A stretch of 61,931 nt of DNA from an uncultured Bacteroides sp. (GCA_946628545.1 CAMOWU010000006.1:1-61931), one strand, 5' to 3'; positions 17,493 through 28,029 are shown, counted from the stretch's first letter. Program-made: numbers and translations. Notes: generated from the letters alone by a model not told the origin.

Positions 17493-18242
17493 TTAGCGGC
17501 TCCAAGCGACTGTGGATGCAGCGAACTGGCGCAGGCACTCAATGATGTCGGGGTCGGACCCTTCCACGTCGAGAGCAGCCTGAATCGTGCGGACATCGCC
17601 ACGATTACCTGCAATGATGAAAGGAGCGACGTTGGGGAACAGAGCGCGCTCAATCACCTTATTGGTATCACCCTTCGTGCGGCTGAAGTAGTTCTTCTCC
17701 GTAGGTTCAGCGTGGCGAGAAAGCCCTCTGACCATAGAAAGAAACTTTTCCGTCTTTACATTTGCGCCAAAAAGAACGCTCTGAAGGCGCATGAGGATCG
17801 AACACTGTGCTTCGTTGAAAGGATGGATGTCAGAGCGGCTGAATCCACGACCTTCCGAAAGGCTTGAGCACTGCATAAGTACGAGGCAGTAAAGGAACTT
17901 TCCTGCGCGGGTGGAGAAGGGAATCTCAACGGGGTCTGACTTCGTGCCGTCAGAACAACGTTGGCATGCCAGAATGGCGTAGCGTCCTTCTACACCTTTT
18001 TTTAAAGTCGGCCTTTTGAGGATCTTCACCGTCATCACATTGGTATTGGCAGGCAAAGAGCTGCGCTTAAGGGCCAGTTCCTTCAAGGTGGTAAGACCAT
18101 ACTGGGAAAGGATATATTCTAAAAAAGTCTTCTGGGACTCTTCTGAAGAATCGTTCCACATAGCAACCAACTGAGAAGAGGTTTCATGGTTGCCATCAGG
18201 ATGAGGATTCATCTCTGGATTAGGGTTTGAGTCGATTTTCAT
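17493..18242 (-). CDS. Unknown protein, 249 residues
   Basis: No recognised family. No signal peptide or membrane segment, so probably cytoplasmic. The first 20 residues are polar and Pro/Asn-rich. Residues 20-60 look helical (SEESQKTFLEYILSQYGL). A basic stretch KILKRPTLKKG (about 73-83) precedes a compact region with several cysteines (LACQRCSDG, LMQCSSL). The C-terminal 60 residues (IIAGNRGDVRTIQAALD) are reminiscent of an ankyrin-like helix pair, but one unit only. It converges on the RAYT element; the next gene upstream is a separate, terminated unit. Confidence 0.6.
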   Translation of the reverse strand: MKIDSNPNPEMNPHPDGNHETSSQLVAMWNDSSEESQKTFLEYILSQYGLTTLKELALKRSSLPANTNVMTVKILKRPTLKKGVEGRYAILACQRCSDGTKSDPVEIPFSTRAGKFLYCLVLMQCSSLSEGRGFSRSDIHPFNEAQCSILMRLQSVLFGANVKTEKFLSMVRGLSRHAEPTEKNYFSRTKGDTNKVIERALFPNVAPFIIAGNRGDVRTIQAALDVEGSDPDIIECLRQFAASTVAWSR

Positions 18243-18327
18243 AAGTAATTGTTTTTTAAAGGTTGAGTAATTGATTTAAAAATTAGAATAGAAAGGGGAG
18301 CCGAAAATCGGCCGTAGGGGGCATGTA

Positions 18328-18335
18328 CAAATATA
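18328..18335 (-). promoter_or_regulatory. -7 promoter box TATATTTG (minus strand)
   Basis: Fits TAnnTTTG, 86 bp upstream of the 249-residue unknown gene. A second candidate, TAAATTTG, lies at 18514-18521. Between them are two related small hairpins with the shared word CCTACGG(T/C)CGATT. Confidence 0.5.
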
Positions 18336-18626
18336 GATATCTATTAGAACGTCGAAAAAATCAACTTGAGGGGTTCAGTGACAATTATTGTTGTAAAAGA
18401 ATAGTCGAAGAATCGACCGTAGGAACTTTTTCAGAAAAATCTTAATGGGATTGGTCTGGATATCGAATGGTATCGACCTAAGATTTTAAACAATCTTTTT
18501 ACTTATTTCGCTGCAAATTTACAAATAAAATCGTTAACTCCAAATTTTCCGACAACTTTTTTTCATCTTTTTTCGCATTTTTTTGTTCGACCCTCAAACG
18601 CCCATTGTTTGCGCCAACGGCTACAA

Positions 18627-18686
18627 GTAGGAGGTTCTGCATTCCTGCCGAACAACATCGCTCGGCAGGAATGCAGAACCTCCTAC
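18627..18686. repeat. Large perfect palindrome (REP-like)
   Basis: 25-bp arms (18627-18651 and 18662-18686) beginning GTAGGAGGTTCTGC are perfectly complementary around a 10-nt loop. There is no T-run, so a transposable REP-like element is more likely than a terminator. It starts with GTAGG like the 4.4-kb family but is otherwise different. Confidence 0.88.
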
Positions 18687-18765
18687 AAAAAACTGCTAAA
18701 TAAAAAAAATCCGTCATTCCAACAAGTCCTTTCTTTCGATTTTCGCTGAGGGCACCGACCACCAA

Positions 18766-18797
18766 AAAAGAGACGGGACAAAGTCCCGCCTCTCCAA
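18766..18797 (-). terminator. Rho-independent terminator of the GH10-CE1 gene
   Basis: On the minus strand the stem AGAGGCGGGAC / GTCCCGTCTCT (one G-T wobble) with loop TTT is followed by a run of six T. It lies 22-53 bp after the stop codon at 18819. Confidence 0.88.
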
Positions 18798-18818
18798 TGA
18801 TATTATATAGAAGAAAGA

Positions 18819-21023
<2,205 letters not shown>

Positions 21024-21170
21024 CTACAATTGGGACTTTACTTTGTTTCAAATGGTTTTGTTTTTGACACATATTCGACGTTTCAATCGATACTGCAAAA
21101 AACGGAAACAAAAAACATACATGTCAATCATTTTATCACTTTTTTTCTTCATGATTCATTATTTTTTGTC

Positions 21171-21178
21171 TATTTTTG
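21171..21178 (+). promoter_or_regulatory. -7 promoter box TATTTTTG
   Basis: Fits TAnnTTTG, 42 bp before the small lipoprotein start at 21221. It drives the two-gene unit 21221-22203. Confidence 0.6.
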
Positions 21179-21220
21179 CAAATGTATATATTTTTTACTA
21201 ACCTAAACACATGTATCATT

Positions 21221-21622
21221 ATGAGAAAGCTTTCATTTTTACTGTTGTCGGCTTGCATGTTCCTGCTGGTGTCGTGCATTGACAACAACACACCATCGGC
21301 TGTGACCAAACAGTACCTGACACTGATTCAGAACGGCGAATACAGAAAGGCCGTTGATATGATCCACTTCAACAAAGAACTGACCGACAAGGACAAGGAC
21401 GAGGTGGCTGAGCTCATCAAGGATAAGATGGATAAATCCTACGGTGAGGAAGGCAAGATCAAAGACATCGAAATCACTGGCGAGGAGATCAAGAAAGAAG
21501 GAGACAGTGAGCGGGCCAAAGTGTCGTACAAGTACACGGATCCCAAGAAAGGCAAGGAAAAGAAAGACAAAGTCAGCCTTGTGAAAGTGGATGGCAAATG
21601 GATGATCGAATCAGGGAAATAG
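21221..21622 (+). CDS. Small lipoprotein, DUF4878-like
   Basis: 133 residues from the ATG preceding RKLSFLLLS; the longer upstream frame lacks a sensible signal. Lipobox LLVSC, then a Lys-rich alpha+beta domain: TKQYLTLIQNGEYRKAVDMI, VSYKYTDPKKGK and a final VKVDGKWMIESGK. This is the NTF2-like pattern of DUF4878 lipoproteins, which are of unknown function. The last 25 bp overlap the start of the next gene, so the two are translationally coupled. Confidence 0.75.
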   Translation: MRKLSFLLLSACMFLLVSCIDNNTPSAVTKQYLTLIQNGEYRKAVDMIHFNKELTDKDKDEVAELIKDKMDKSYGEEGKIKDIEITGEEIKKEGDSERAKVSYKYTDPKKGKEKKDKVSLVKVDGKWMIESGK

Positions 21623-22203
21623 TCCTGACGGTTGTCGCCTGCATCGCCCTGGCTTCATGGAGCTCCTGCCAACGTGAACGGGCAAGGCTCGAGCCCGTCA
21701 GCATCGACACCACTGCTGTCCGAGAAGGCGACTTGGTGTTCCGCTGTGGCTACGGCATGGAGAGCAGGGTGGTGACTACAATGAGCAATGGCATCTATTC
21801 CCATGTGGGACTGCTCCACCACGACTCCATTCTGGGGTGGATGGTGGTGCATGTGGTGCCAGGCGAGCACACGAAAGAAGAAGGAGTCGATAGGGTGAAG
21901 TGTGAACCTATCGACTCCTTCTTTGCTATTGACAGGGCAGGTACAGGCTGTGCCTACCAAGTGGACTGTTCCGACTCCATCGCAGCCAAGGCTTCAGCCT
22001 ATGCACTGAGGAAAGTGGCTGAGGGCGTGGAGTTCGACCATGACTACGACACAGCCGACAGCACCCGACTCTACTGCACAGAACTCATCTGGCGCGCTTA
22101 TCTATCGGCAGGACTGCGGCTGATAGAAGAACCTGCTCATCCACATCCGCTCCATCCCTCTGGCACTGGCATCATTTTCCCCTCTGATTTCATCAAGGAA
22201 TAG
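21598..22203 (+). CDS. YiiX/YebB-like permuted NlpC/P60 hydrolase, probable lipoprotein
   Basis: 201 residues. The hydrophobic start ends in ASWSSC, a plausible lipobox. Residues about 41-60 (VREGDLVFRCGYG) and the histidine motif IYSHVGLL (about 67-74), together with the late cysteine motif YCTELIWRAY (about 159-168), give the His-then-Cys order of the circularly permuted papain-like YiiX family. Members are predicted to cleave peptide or lipid amide bonds in the envelope; the substrate is not known. Overlaps the upstream DUF4878-like gene by 25 bp. Confidence 0.78.
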   Translation: MDDRIREIVLTVVACIALASWSSCQRERARLEPVSIDTTAVREGDLVFRCGYGMESRVVTTMSNGIYSHVGLLHHDSILGWMVVHVVPGEHTKEEGVDRVKCEPIDSFFAIDRAGTGCAYQVDCSDSIAAKASAYALRKVAEGVEFDHDYDTADSTRLYCTELIWRAYLSAGLRLIEEPAHPHPLHPSGTGIIFPSDFIKE

Positions 22204-22238
22204 TGCCCTCCCTCATCTTTTGAGTCTTAAATCCGTAG

Positions 22239-22554
22239 CTAAAACGGCTGGTAGGGAAGACCGAAGACATCGGCCACAGCCTTATAGACCACCTTGCCTT
22301 CCACGATGTTCAGACCGCGATAAAGAGCCACATCGTCCTTGCAAGCCTGACGCCACCCCTTGTCGGCCAGAGCGAGCGCATAGCGCAGTGTGGCGTTGGT
22401 CAGCGCAGTGGTAGAGGTGTTGGGCACCGCTCCTGGGATATTGGCCACAGCATAATGAACCACCCCGTCGATGGTATAAACGGGATCGCTATGAGTGGTT
22501 GGACGAGAGGTCTCAAAGCATCCACCCTGGTTCTTTTGGAATACCGATTTTCAT
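22239..22554 (-). pseudogene. ald: Alanine dehydrogenase remnant with large internal deletion
   Basis: The ATG at 22554 opens with MKIGIPKE, the N-terminus of alanine dehydrogenase. At 22530/22531 it joins, out of frame, to QGGCFETSRPTTHSDP and then the family C-terminus (VVHYAVANIPGAVPNT ... NIVEGKVVYKAVADVF), ending at 22239. About 270 codons with the NAD-binding and most substrate residues are missing and the frame is shifted at the joint, so no enzyme can be made. The intact enzyme (about 370 residues) converts alanine to pyruvate with NAD. Confidence 0.88.
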
Positions 22555-22695
22555 AGTCGTAAAAGGATTAAAGGTTGATATTTCTGAAGGATTTACTAAT
22601 AATAAATTGGGTACAAGATGGGCGACCCTTTTAGGGTCGATATCCTCGTTTTGAGTGATTATCCGAGGGTGCTTCGCACACCTCGGTTACCAAGA

Positions 22696-22780
22696 GGAGA
22701 CGCTTTCAGCGTCTTTCCATACATAGCATTTCCGAAAATCGGAGACGATTTCAGCGTCTTTCCGTACAAAGCGTTTTTAA
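22696..22780. repeat. 45-bp imperfect tandem pair with GACGCTTTCAGCGTC hairpins
   Basis: Units at 22696 and 22741 share ggagacg(c/a)tttcagcgtc and tttcc(a/g)taca. The first holds a 6-bp perfect hairpin. No gene lies between 22555 and 22830; this pair and the following hairpin fill the gap. Confidence 0.7.
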
Positions 22781-22782
22781 AG

Positions 22783-22818
22783 ATTCGGAGTATTCCGATT
22801 GCTCAAAATACTCCGAAT
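22783..22818. terminator. 12-bp inverted repeat downstream of the TPR-like gene
   Basis: ATTCGGAGTATT / AATACTCCGAAT with a 12-nt loop, starting 13 bp beyond the stop at 22831. Its place fits a terminator or mRNA 3' end, although no strong T-run follows. Confidence 0.6.
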
Positions 22819-22830
22819 CATCATGTTGTG

Positions 22831-24939
22831 CTAATTGCTGGCGGCAAACTGCCTGATGACGTCACATCTGGAGATGTAGTCGGCCTTGGGAGCACCACCG
22901 TATTTGATGAAACTGTTGAGTTTCTCAAGGGCTTGGTACTTCTTGGTGTCTTCAAGCATGTTGTAGCCTGTCACCTTCCATGAATTGTCGCGGATGGGTT
23001 CTCTCCACCAGTCGGGAGCAATATACGACAAGGCGAAGAGGCTCTTGAGCTTGAGGTCGGGATTGTCAGAGAGCGCACTGATACTGAGATACTCATCGGC
23101 CAGTTTGACGAAATCTTTCTGCCAAGACTTGCATTCAGTCTCGCTGCTCGAATGACCATAGTCCGTAAGATACCAGCAGTCGCCCTTGTAGCTGGCCTGA
23201 TAGAGTCTGGCACCAAGTTGATAGGCGGCCTTGCGGCACTCCTCCATATCGGTGGCTTTCTTGTAGGTCTTCATCAGCGACACCATGTCCTTACAGAAAG
23301 CCAACTTGGGATTCACCGTGAAGTGACCTTTGTTCATACCGTCGTCGCTACCATCCCACCATTCGCCCTCAGACTTCTGGCGCTTGAACCATTTCTCGAC
23401 CTTGAAGTCGCGGTTGGCAAGGTAGTGGCTGATGTTCTGCTTGTTGAGGAAGGCAAGGTTCACCTTCTGCAGGAAAGAAATGGCTTTCTCAAACTGCGCC
23501 TCTCCCAAGTACTTCGTTCCTATCAAGTCATACCAGTAGTCAGCACCGGCGTAACTGTTCTTGCAAAGATAACTTTCCAGTGGGTCGGAGTGGCTCTGGG
23601 TGAGGAAGTTGAAGAAGGACTCAGTGTCCTCAGCCGACAAATCGTCAATGGCCACGAAGATGTCCGAATGGTAATCGCTGTTCCATGAATCTTCTTTGGT
23701 GTTCTTGGCTCTGTAATGGTATTCGGAACTTTGGCATACACGCTCGCTCATACGTGCGATAGTGGCGAGGCGCATGTTGGTGTTGCCTGTACGCTTGTAC
23801 TTGTCAGCCAACTCTTGCATATAGATACGGTCGAGGGCGTTGCTGAAGCAATAGTCGCTTTCCTTCTCGCTGCTGGCTTTCTGCTCCAGCCACTGCAATT
23901 CACTGACCATGAAGTCGGACTTGACGGCGGAAGAAGCAGCCATGACAAGCAGACGGACGCAACGTGCGTTGTCCTTTGAACGCTGGAGACCGGCGAGTGT
24001 CACAGCCTGTGCCATGTCGGTCTCGGCTTGTTTCTGGTTCTTGAGCAAGTAGTTGACCATACCTACAGCGGTCTTCCACATACAGGGATTGGTCGTCTTA
24101 TTCTCAGCCACGACCTGATTGGCGAAAGCAACAAAGCTTTGGGCCTCGGAAGCCTGGATGGGCACCTTGCCGTTCATCTTGGTCCATTCCTCATCGCCTT
24201 GGTTGTCGAGCATTTCCTGAAAACTGTTGACGAACTCCGACACCAAGTAAGCAAGGGCGATGGAGTTGGGGTTGTCGCTGTAGAGTTTCTTCACTCCGGC
24301 AAGGTTGCGGTAGCCACGAAGCGCCCAGCGGATGCTGGTACGGTCGCCCTGACGCGCGAAAATCTCTGCGGATTTGTTGCGGTCGCCCAGATTGAAGAGC
24401 GCACCGGCATAGATGTTCTCCATCATCTCCTTATAGACACTGGCAGGCAACTTGGAGGCGGTGCTTTCCCAGTACTTCTTGTTCTGCTCATGGCGTTTGA
24501 GCTGCATATTGGCACGCATCTGAAGGAGGGCGTACTGTGGTTTGAGTTTCGTGCCTTCATACTCGGCAGCCTGTGCGAAGATGGTGTAGAAGTCGCTGCG
24601 GATCTGATCCTTGCGTTCCTTGGTGGGATACTCCCATGAGTTGTAGAGGTCGCCACAGTTGCTCAAATAGAGATTGAGGGCATTCAGGTAACTGATCATT
24701 TCCTTGTCGCCTTTCTGCTTGGCCACAGCCAACAACTGGTCATAATCATAGGACGTCACCTGCCCAGAGGTGTAGGTGTTCCAGAACTGGTTGGTGCGGT
24801 CGGTAATGGTGGAATAGGTGTCCTCAAGGGGATCGAGACTCAACATATAGTAGTTGTGGGTATAGGCATAACCACAGGCCAAGGCAGAGGCCACAACCAT
24901 CATCAGCATGTTAATCACCAAAAATCTTTTCATAATCAT
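22831..24939 (-). CDS. Secreted alpha-helical (TPR-like) protein of unknown function
   Basis: 702 residues with an N-terminal hydrophobic segment (LVINMLMMVVASALACGY) that is either a signal peptide or a lipobox-like SALAC. The rest is helix-rich with repeated patterns of the tetratricopeptide kind (for example ALFNLGDRNKSAEIFARQGD, YLGEAQFEKAISFLQKV). No enzyme motif seen. The start (MIMK, both ATG) lies inside the end of the upstream lipoprotein gene with a 29-bp overlap, which indicates coupling. The pair probably forms one envelope system; its role is unknown. Confidence 0.72.
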   Translation of the reverse strand: MIMKRFLVINMLMMVVASALACGYAYTHNYYMLSLDPLEDTYSTITDRTNQFWNTYTSGQVTSYDYDQLLAVAKQKGDKEMISYLNALNLYLSNCGDLYNSWEYPTKERKDQIRSDFYTIFAQAAEYEGTKLKPQYALLQMRANMQLKRHEQNKKYWESTASKLPASVYKEMMENIYAGALFNLGDRNKSAEIFARQGDRTSIRWALRGYRNLAGVKKLYSDNPNSIALAYLVSEFVNSFQEMLDNQGDEEWTKMNGKVPIQASEAQSFVAFANQVVAENKTTNPCMWKTAVGMVNYLLKNQKQAETDMAQAVTLAGLQRSKDNARCVRLLVMAASSAVKSDFMVSELQWLEQKASSEKESDYCFSNALDRIYMQELADKYKRTGNTNMRLATIARMSERVCQSSEYHYRAKNTKEDSWNSDYHSDIFVAIDDLSAEDTESFFNFLTQSHSDPLESYLCKNSYAGADYWYDLIGTKYLGEAQFEKAISFLQKVNLAFLNKQNISHYLANRDFKVEKWFKRQKSEGEWWDGSDDGMNKGHFTVNPKLAFCKDMVSLMKTYKKATDMEECRKAAYQLGARLYQASYKGDCWYLTDYGHSSSETECKSWQKDFVKLADEYLSISALSDNPDLKLKSLFALSYIAPDWWREPIRDNSWKVTGYNMLEDTKKYQALEKLNSFIKYGGAPKADYISRCDVIRQFAASN

Positions 24940-25858
24940 CGTATTTGAATCTTGTCGTGTTGTAGTTATTCAGTTCATATAGTATCACCTCGTGGCTGAG
25001 CTCGGGACGCAATCGCTCAACTTCAGCTTTCACCACAAGGATGTCGTCGAGAGAGGGCTCACGCACCACGATGGTGTCGCCCGCGATCACAGGGTATTCG
25101 TCGTCGGAGTGCATCACACCCACAAAACGACCACCTCGGAAGAGAAGATGCCAACGGTAAAGAGGATAAGCGGCTGCCAAAGGCAAGTCGTAGTCGCTCA
25201 GACCTTTCAGATAGGGACGGACATCCTGTATGTCGAGGATGGGTTTCTCGCAACTGAGGTCGGTGAGGTCGCCTGTATTATAAAGCATCAGGACGCCACA
25301 ATCCACAGGCGGGACGGGTTGTGTGAGCTGGTGCAGGCGGATGGTAGCGGAGAGGTCCACATCATGCGCCTTGAGATAGGACCTCATGTCGGCGACCATC
25401 TGGAAGAAGTTCTTGCGGGTGGAGATGGTCCAGTCGCAGTCAATCTGCACTTCCCGAACCCCGACGATGTCGTTGGTCTCGTTCATCTGCAACACCCGCT
25501 TGGCAATCATCTCGCCCAGTTCGGGCTGAGGATGGGCCATGCAGTCGTTGGTGACAAAGACGGTAGGCACCACTTCCACGCTCTTGGGCATGGAGTCGTT
25601 GAAGGCGAGTGTGGCGTTGGGCATCGGTCCTTTCGGTGTGTTGACCACATCGAAATAGCGGACGTAGAGACGCGTGATGTCGTGACTCTCGATGAAGGAG
25701 GTCCTGATGCTGTCCATCTTCAGAGTGGTGGTCCAGTAGTAGGCAGCCTTGACCTTGGGAGCAGGTTTATTGTCTTTGCAAGAAACAACTATCAGAAGCA
25801 GGGATAGCATAACCAGCCCTACCTCTGATGCATGTCGTCTGACTTGTCTTCCCATCAT
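24911..25858 (-). CDS. Lipoprotein with probable TIM-barrel, DUF3142-like
   Basis: 315 residues; lipoprotein signal LLLIVVSC. The body has alternating strand/helix segments such as TRLYVRYFDV, VREVQIDCDWT followed by FFQMVADMRSYL, LSATIRLHQL and VDCGVLMLYNTGD. These resemble DUF3142, a glycosidase-like barrel of unknown activity. Acidic residues at strand ends (DCDW, YNTGD) are candidate active-site residues, by inference. Translationally coupled to the TPR-like gene downstream. Confidence 0.65.
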   Translation of the reverse strand: MMGRQVRRHASEVGLVMLSLLLIVVSCKDNKPAPKVKAAYYWTTTLKMDSIRTSFIESHDITRLYVRYFDVVNTPKGPMPNATLAFNDSMPKSVEVVPTVFVTNDCMAHPQPELGEMIAKRVLQMNETNDIVGVREVQIDCDWTISTRKNFFQMVADMRSYLKAHDVDLSATIRLHQLTQPVPPVDCGVLMLYNTGDLTDLSCEKPILDIQDVRPYLKGLSDYDLPLAAAYPLYRWHLLFRGGRFVGVMHSDDEYPVIAGDTIVVREPSLDDILVVKAEVERLRPELSHEVILYELNNYNTTRFKYDDYEKIFGD

Positions 25859-25903
25859 AGCGAGTATGATAGTTTTGATTAGGTCATCAGGTCGTTAAGG
25901 TCC

Positions 25904-26320
25904 TTAGAAGAAGTCGAAGAAGAAGAACGCTGCAGCATACTTCTTGTTCACTCCACTGGCTGAACCCATACGAGAGTTGTTGGCGTCGCGCACAGTGCCG
26001 TCGCTCTCGACTTTTCCGATACGGGCGTTGTTGGCATTGCGGACGGTACCGTCGCTCTCAACCTTACCGATGCGGGAGTTGTTGGCGTTGCGGACAGTGC
26101 CGTCGCTCTCAATCTTACCGATACGGGAGTTGTTGCCGTTGCGGACGGTGCCGTCGCTCTCAATCTTACCGATACGGCTGTTGTTGGCATTGCGTACGGT
26201 GCCATCGCTCTCGATCTTACCGACCTGAGTGTTGTTGGCATTGCGTATGGTCTGGGCCGACAATCCGGTGGTGAGACACATCAGCATCATCACCAGGAAG
26301 AATTTGATCTTACTCATCAT
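25904..26320 (-). CDS. Secreted 17-residue-repeat protein, 5-fold beta-flower type
   Basis: About 138 residues from the ATG ahead of MSKIKFFLVMML; the longer frame adds a non-signal extension. The signal peptide ends GLSAQ. Five full copies and one partial copy of TVRNANNSRIGKIESDG follow, nearly identical to one another, then a short tail AAAFFFFDFF. This matches the beta-flower proteins of Bacteroidales, in which each repeat gives a beta-hairpin of a small closed ring. Function unknown. Confidence 0.78.
   Translation of the reverse strand: MMSKIKFFLVMMLMCLTTGLSAQTIRNANNTQVGKIESDGTVRNANNSRIGKIESDGTVRNGNNSRIGKIESDGTVRNANNSRIGKVESDGTVRNANNARIGKVESDGTVRDANNSRMGSASGVNKKYAAAFFFFDFF
25952..26251 (-). 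repeat. 51-bp coding tandem repeat
   Basis: Five complete 51-bp (17-codon) units and a partial sixth encode the beta-flower repeats. High nucleotide identity between units suggests recent homogenisation; unit loss or gain stays in frame. Confidence 0.9.
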
Positions 26321-26367
26321 TTCGGTTGTGTTTGACGTGATTGTTTTAATTCTTAATTCGTTCATCT

Positions 26368-26528
26368 TAAATACCCCACCCCTACCTAAATACCCCACCC
26401 CTACCCCTCCCCTTCGAGGGGAGGGGAGTTGGTTGGTATTCCCTTTGATGGGAGTTGGTTGGTATCACTTTTTCATAAATACCCCACCCCTACCCCTCCC
26501 CTTCGAGGGGAGGGGAGTTGGTTGGTAT
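26368..26528. repeat. 89-bp-spaced direct repeats with C4TC4/G4AG4 hairpins
   Basis: Two identical 53-bp copies (26387-26439 and 26476-26528) contain the tight hairpin CCCCTCCCC-TTCGA-type stem, preceded by a truncated copy at 26368-26386. After each copy comes a related word, ccctttgatgggag or ccctttttatgggag. It sits between two minus-strand genes and may act as a transcription stop or RNA stabiliser. A hairpin with the same core is found at 60294-60333. Confidence 0.85.
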
Positions 26529-26556
26529 CCCTTTTTATGGGAGTTTGGGAGGGTGT

Positions 26557-27930
26557 TTATTCTACAGGTGGGATGTCAGTTGGAGCTGCAGGGGCTTCGG
26601 CAGCTTTCTCCTTACCCTTCTTGTTGAAGTAGTAGATGAGACCGCCGGCTACCACGAGCAGAGCTATACCGATGAGAGGACGGTAGAACAGCCAAGCCAG
26701 GGCGATGACAATCAACGACCATGCTATACCCACGATGTTGCAAACAAGTCCTACGCCGAAGTTCATGATGGAGGCAAGGAAAGGCAGCACCTTGAGCAGA
26801 ATGGTGAGGATGTTGAAGAACATCTTCAGACCGGCAATAACCAGCAGCACACCGATGATGCGGAATACCCAGAGCAGCATGTTGTTGGCCTCGTGTTCCT
26901 GCTGGAACATCTCTTCCATCGACACATCTCCACGGCTGACGGAAAGCAGGGACTTACCGTTCTTCTTGTCCACATGCTTCTTGAAAGTGTTGCCGCTGAC
27001 GGTGGCGAGGATGGAGATCTTGCCAGGATCAACCTGATTGAAGGTGATGATGACATCTCCGACCTCAGGCACACTTGGATTGTAGCCGAAGTAGAGCTGG
27101 TTGTCAACCACATGCACGTATGTGGCGGTATATTTGTTGTTGAGTTCAGGAGCCTCAGTCGTGGGCTGTGGAGTAGTGGCAGCAGCACTGTCGGCCTTGA
27201 GGCTGTCGGTCTCTACAGGAATGCTCTTCACGGCAGCGGGATCAACCACCACGTTCTTGTCATAGACGGTGAGTTTGTTCTGCTGGCGGAAAGTCTTGAT
27301 GCTGTTGTCCCACTCTTTCAACTGCTCGTCGGTGGGCTGAGGATAAGCGGGAGAGTTACCACTGATGCGTTGGATGATGGACTCAGGAAGGGTGTAGGCA
27401 CCGAAGGTCACATTCTGCGCATAAACCGTCTCCATTTCGGTGGTGAGCACGGGTTTGTTGAAAATGCCTCTATACTCGGGGTCCTCGAAACCATCTGAGC
27501 TAACGGGCATGCTCACCCACTCCTTGGTGTAGGTGTAAGTGGTGGTGATTTCCTCGCTACCACCTATCTTGTCTTTCTTCTCAGTGTGAGCGTGCTCCAC
27601 CCACATGTAGTACTTAGCGGATTTGGACAGTGCAATAGCGTTGGTATTGACACCAAAGTTGGAAAAACGAAGGATGTCGTTGGTCACAGCATCGGCCGTG
27701 GCGTGAATCAACTGTCCATCGAGTTCGGGATCGACCTTGGAAACGTTTTCCACATCGACACACACACCTTCTGCCCTATTGAGCATCTTGTCGGTCTTCA
27801 CGGCACGTCCTTCATTCCACCACAGGAGGCAGGTACCAGCCACGAACAAGACAAGACCTGTAAGCATACCACCGAATGAATCTTTCACTCGGGTTCCATA
27901 GCTTCTGGTTGTAGTTGTTGTATAAGCCAT
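26557..27930 (-). CDS. TMEM43 (LUMA) family membrane protein
   Basis: 457 residues. One N-terminal membrane helix (MLTGLVLFVAGTCLLWWNEGRAV, about 22-44) is followed by the family hallmark WNEGRAVKT and a large soluble domain (about 50-340, probably periplasmic). Then come four closely spaced membrane segments between about 348 and 445 (LLWVFRIIGVLLVIAGL; LVCNIVGIAWSLIVIALAW; PLIGIALLVVAGGLIYYF). This layout fits PF07787, also known from the human inner nuclear membrane protein. The bacterial role is unknown. A TATTTTTG box lies about 100 bp upstream. Confidence 0.85.
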   Translation of the reverse strand: MAYTTTTTRSYGTRVKDSFGGMLTGLVLFVAGTCLLWWNEGRAVKTDKMLNRAEGVCVDVENVSKVDPELDGQLIHATADAVTNDILRFSNFGVNTNAIALSKSAKYYMWVEHAHTEKKDKIGGSEEITTTYTYTKEWVSMPVSSDGFEDPEYRGIFNKPVLTTEMETVYAQNVTFGAYTLPESIIQRISGNSPAYPQPTDEQLKEWDNSIKTFRQQNKLTVYDKNVVVDPAAVKSIPVETDSLKADSAAATTPQPTTEAPELNNKYTATYVHVVDNQLYFGYNPSVPEVGDVIITFNQVDPGKISILATVSGNTFKKHVDKKNGKSLLSVSRGDVSMEEMFQQEHEANNMLLWVFRIIGVLLVIAGLKMFFNILTILLKVLPFLASIMNFGVGLVCNIVGIAWSLIVIALAWLFYRPLIGIALLVVAGGLIYYFNKKGKEKAAEAPAAPTDIPPVE

Positions 27931-28029
27931 AATTGTTTAGGTTTGGTTATAAAATTGAAATGGTTTGTTGTCAATGCTAATATGCTAATATAAAGATAAT
28001 GTGTAAGCCTTATTTTGCATATACCATTG

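Noticed and set aside
25944-26241. Repeat region checked as a CRISPR array
   Set aside because: The 51-bp period is continuous coding sequence with no unique spacers; it encodes the 17-residue repeats.
26229-27498. Long plus-strand frames opposite the TMEM43 gene
   Set aside because: They run antisense to membrane helices and show no family features.
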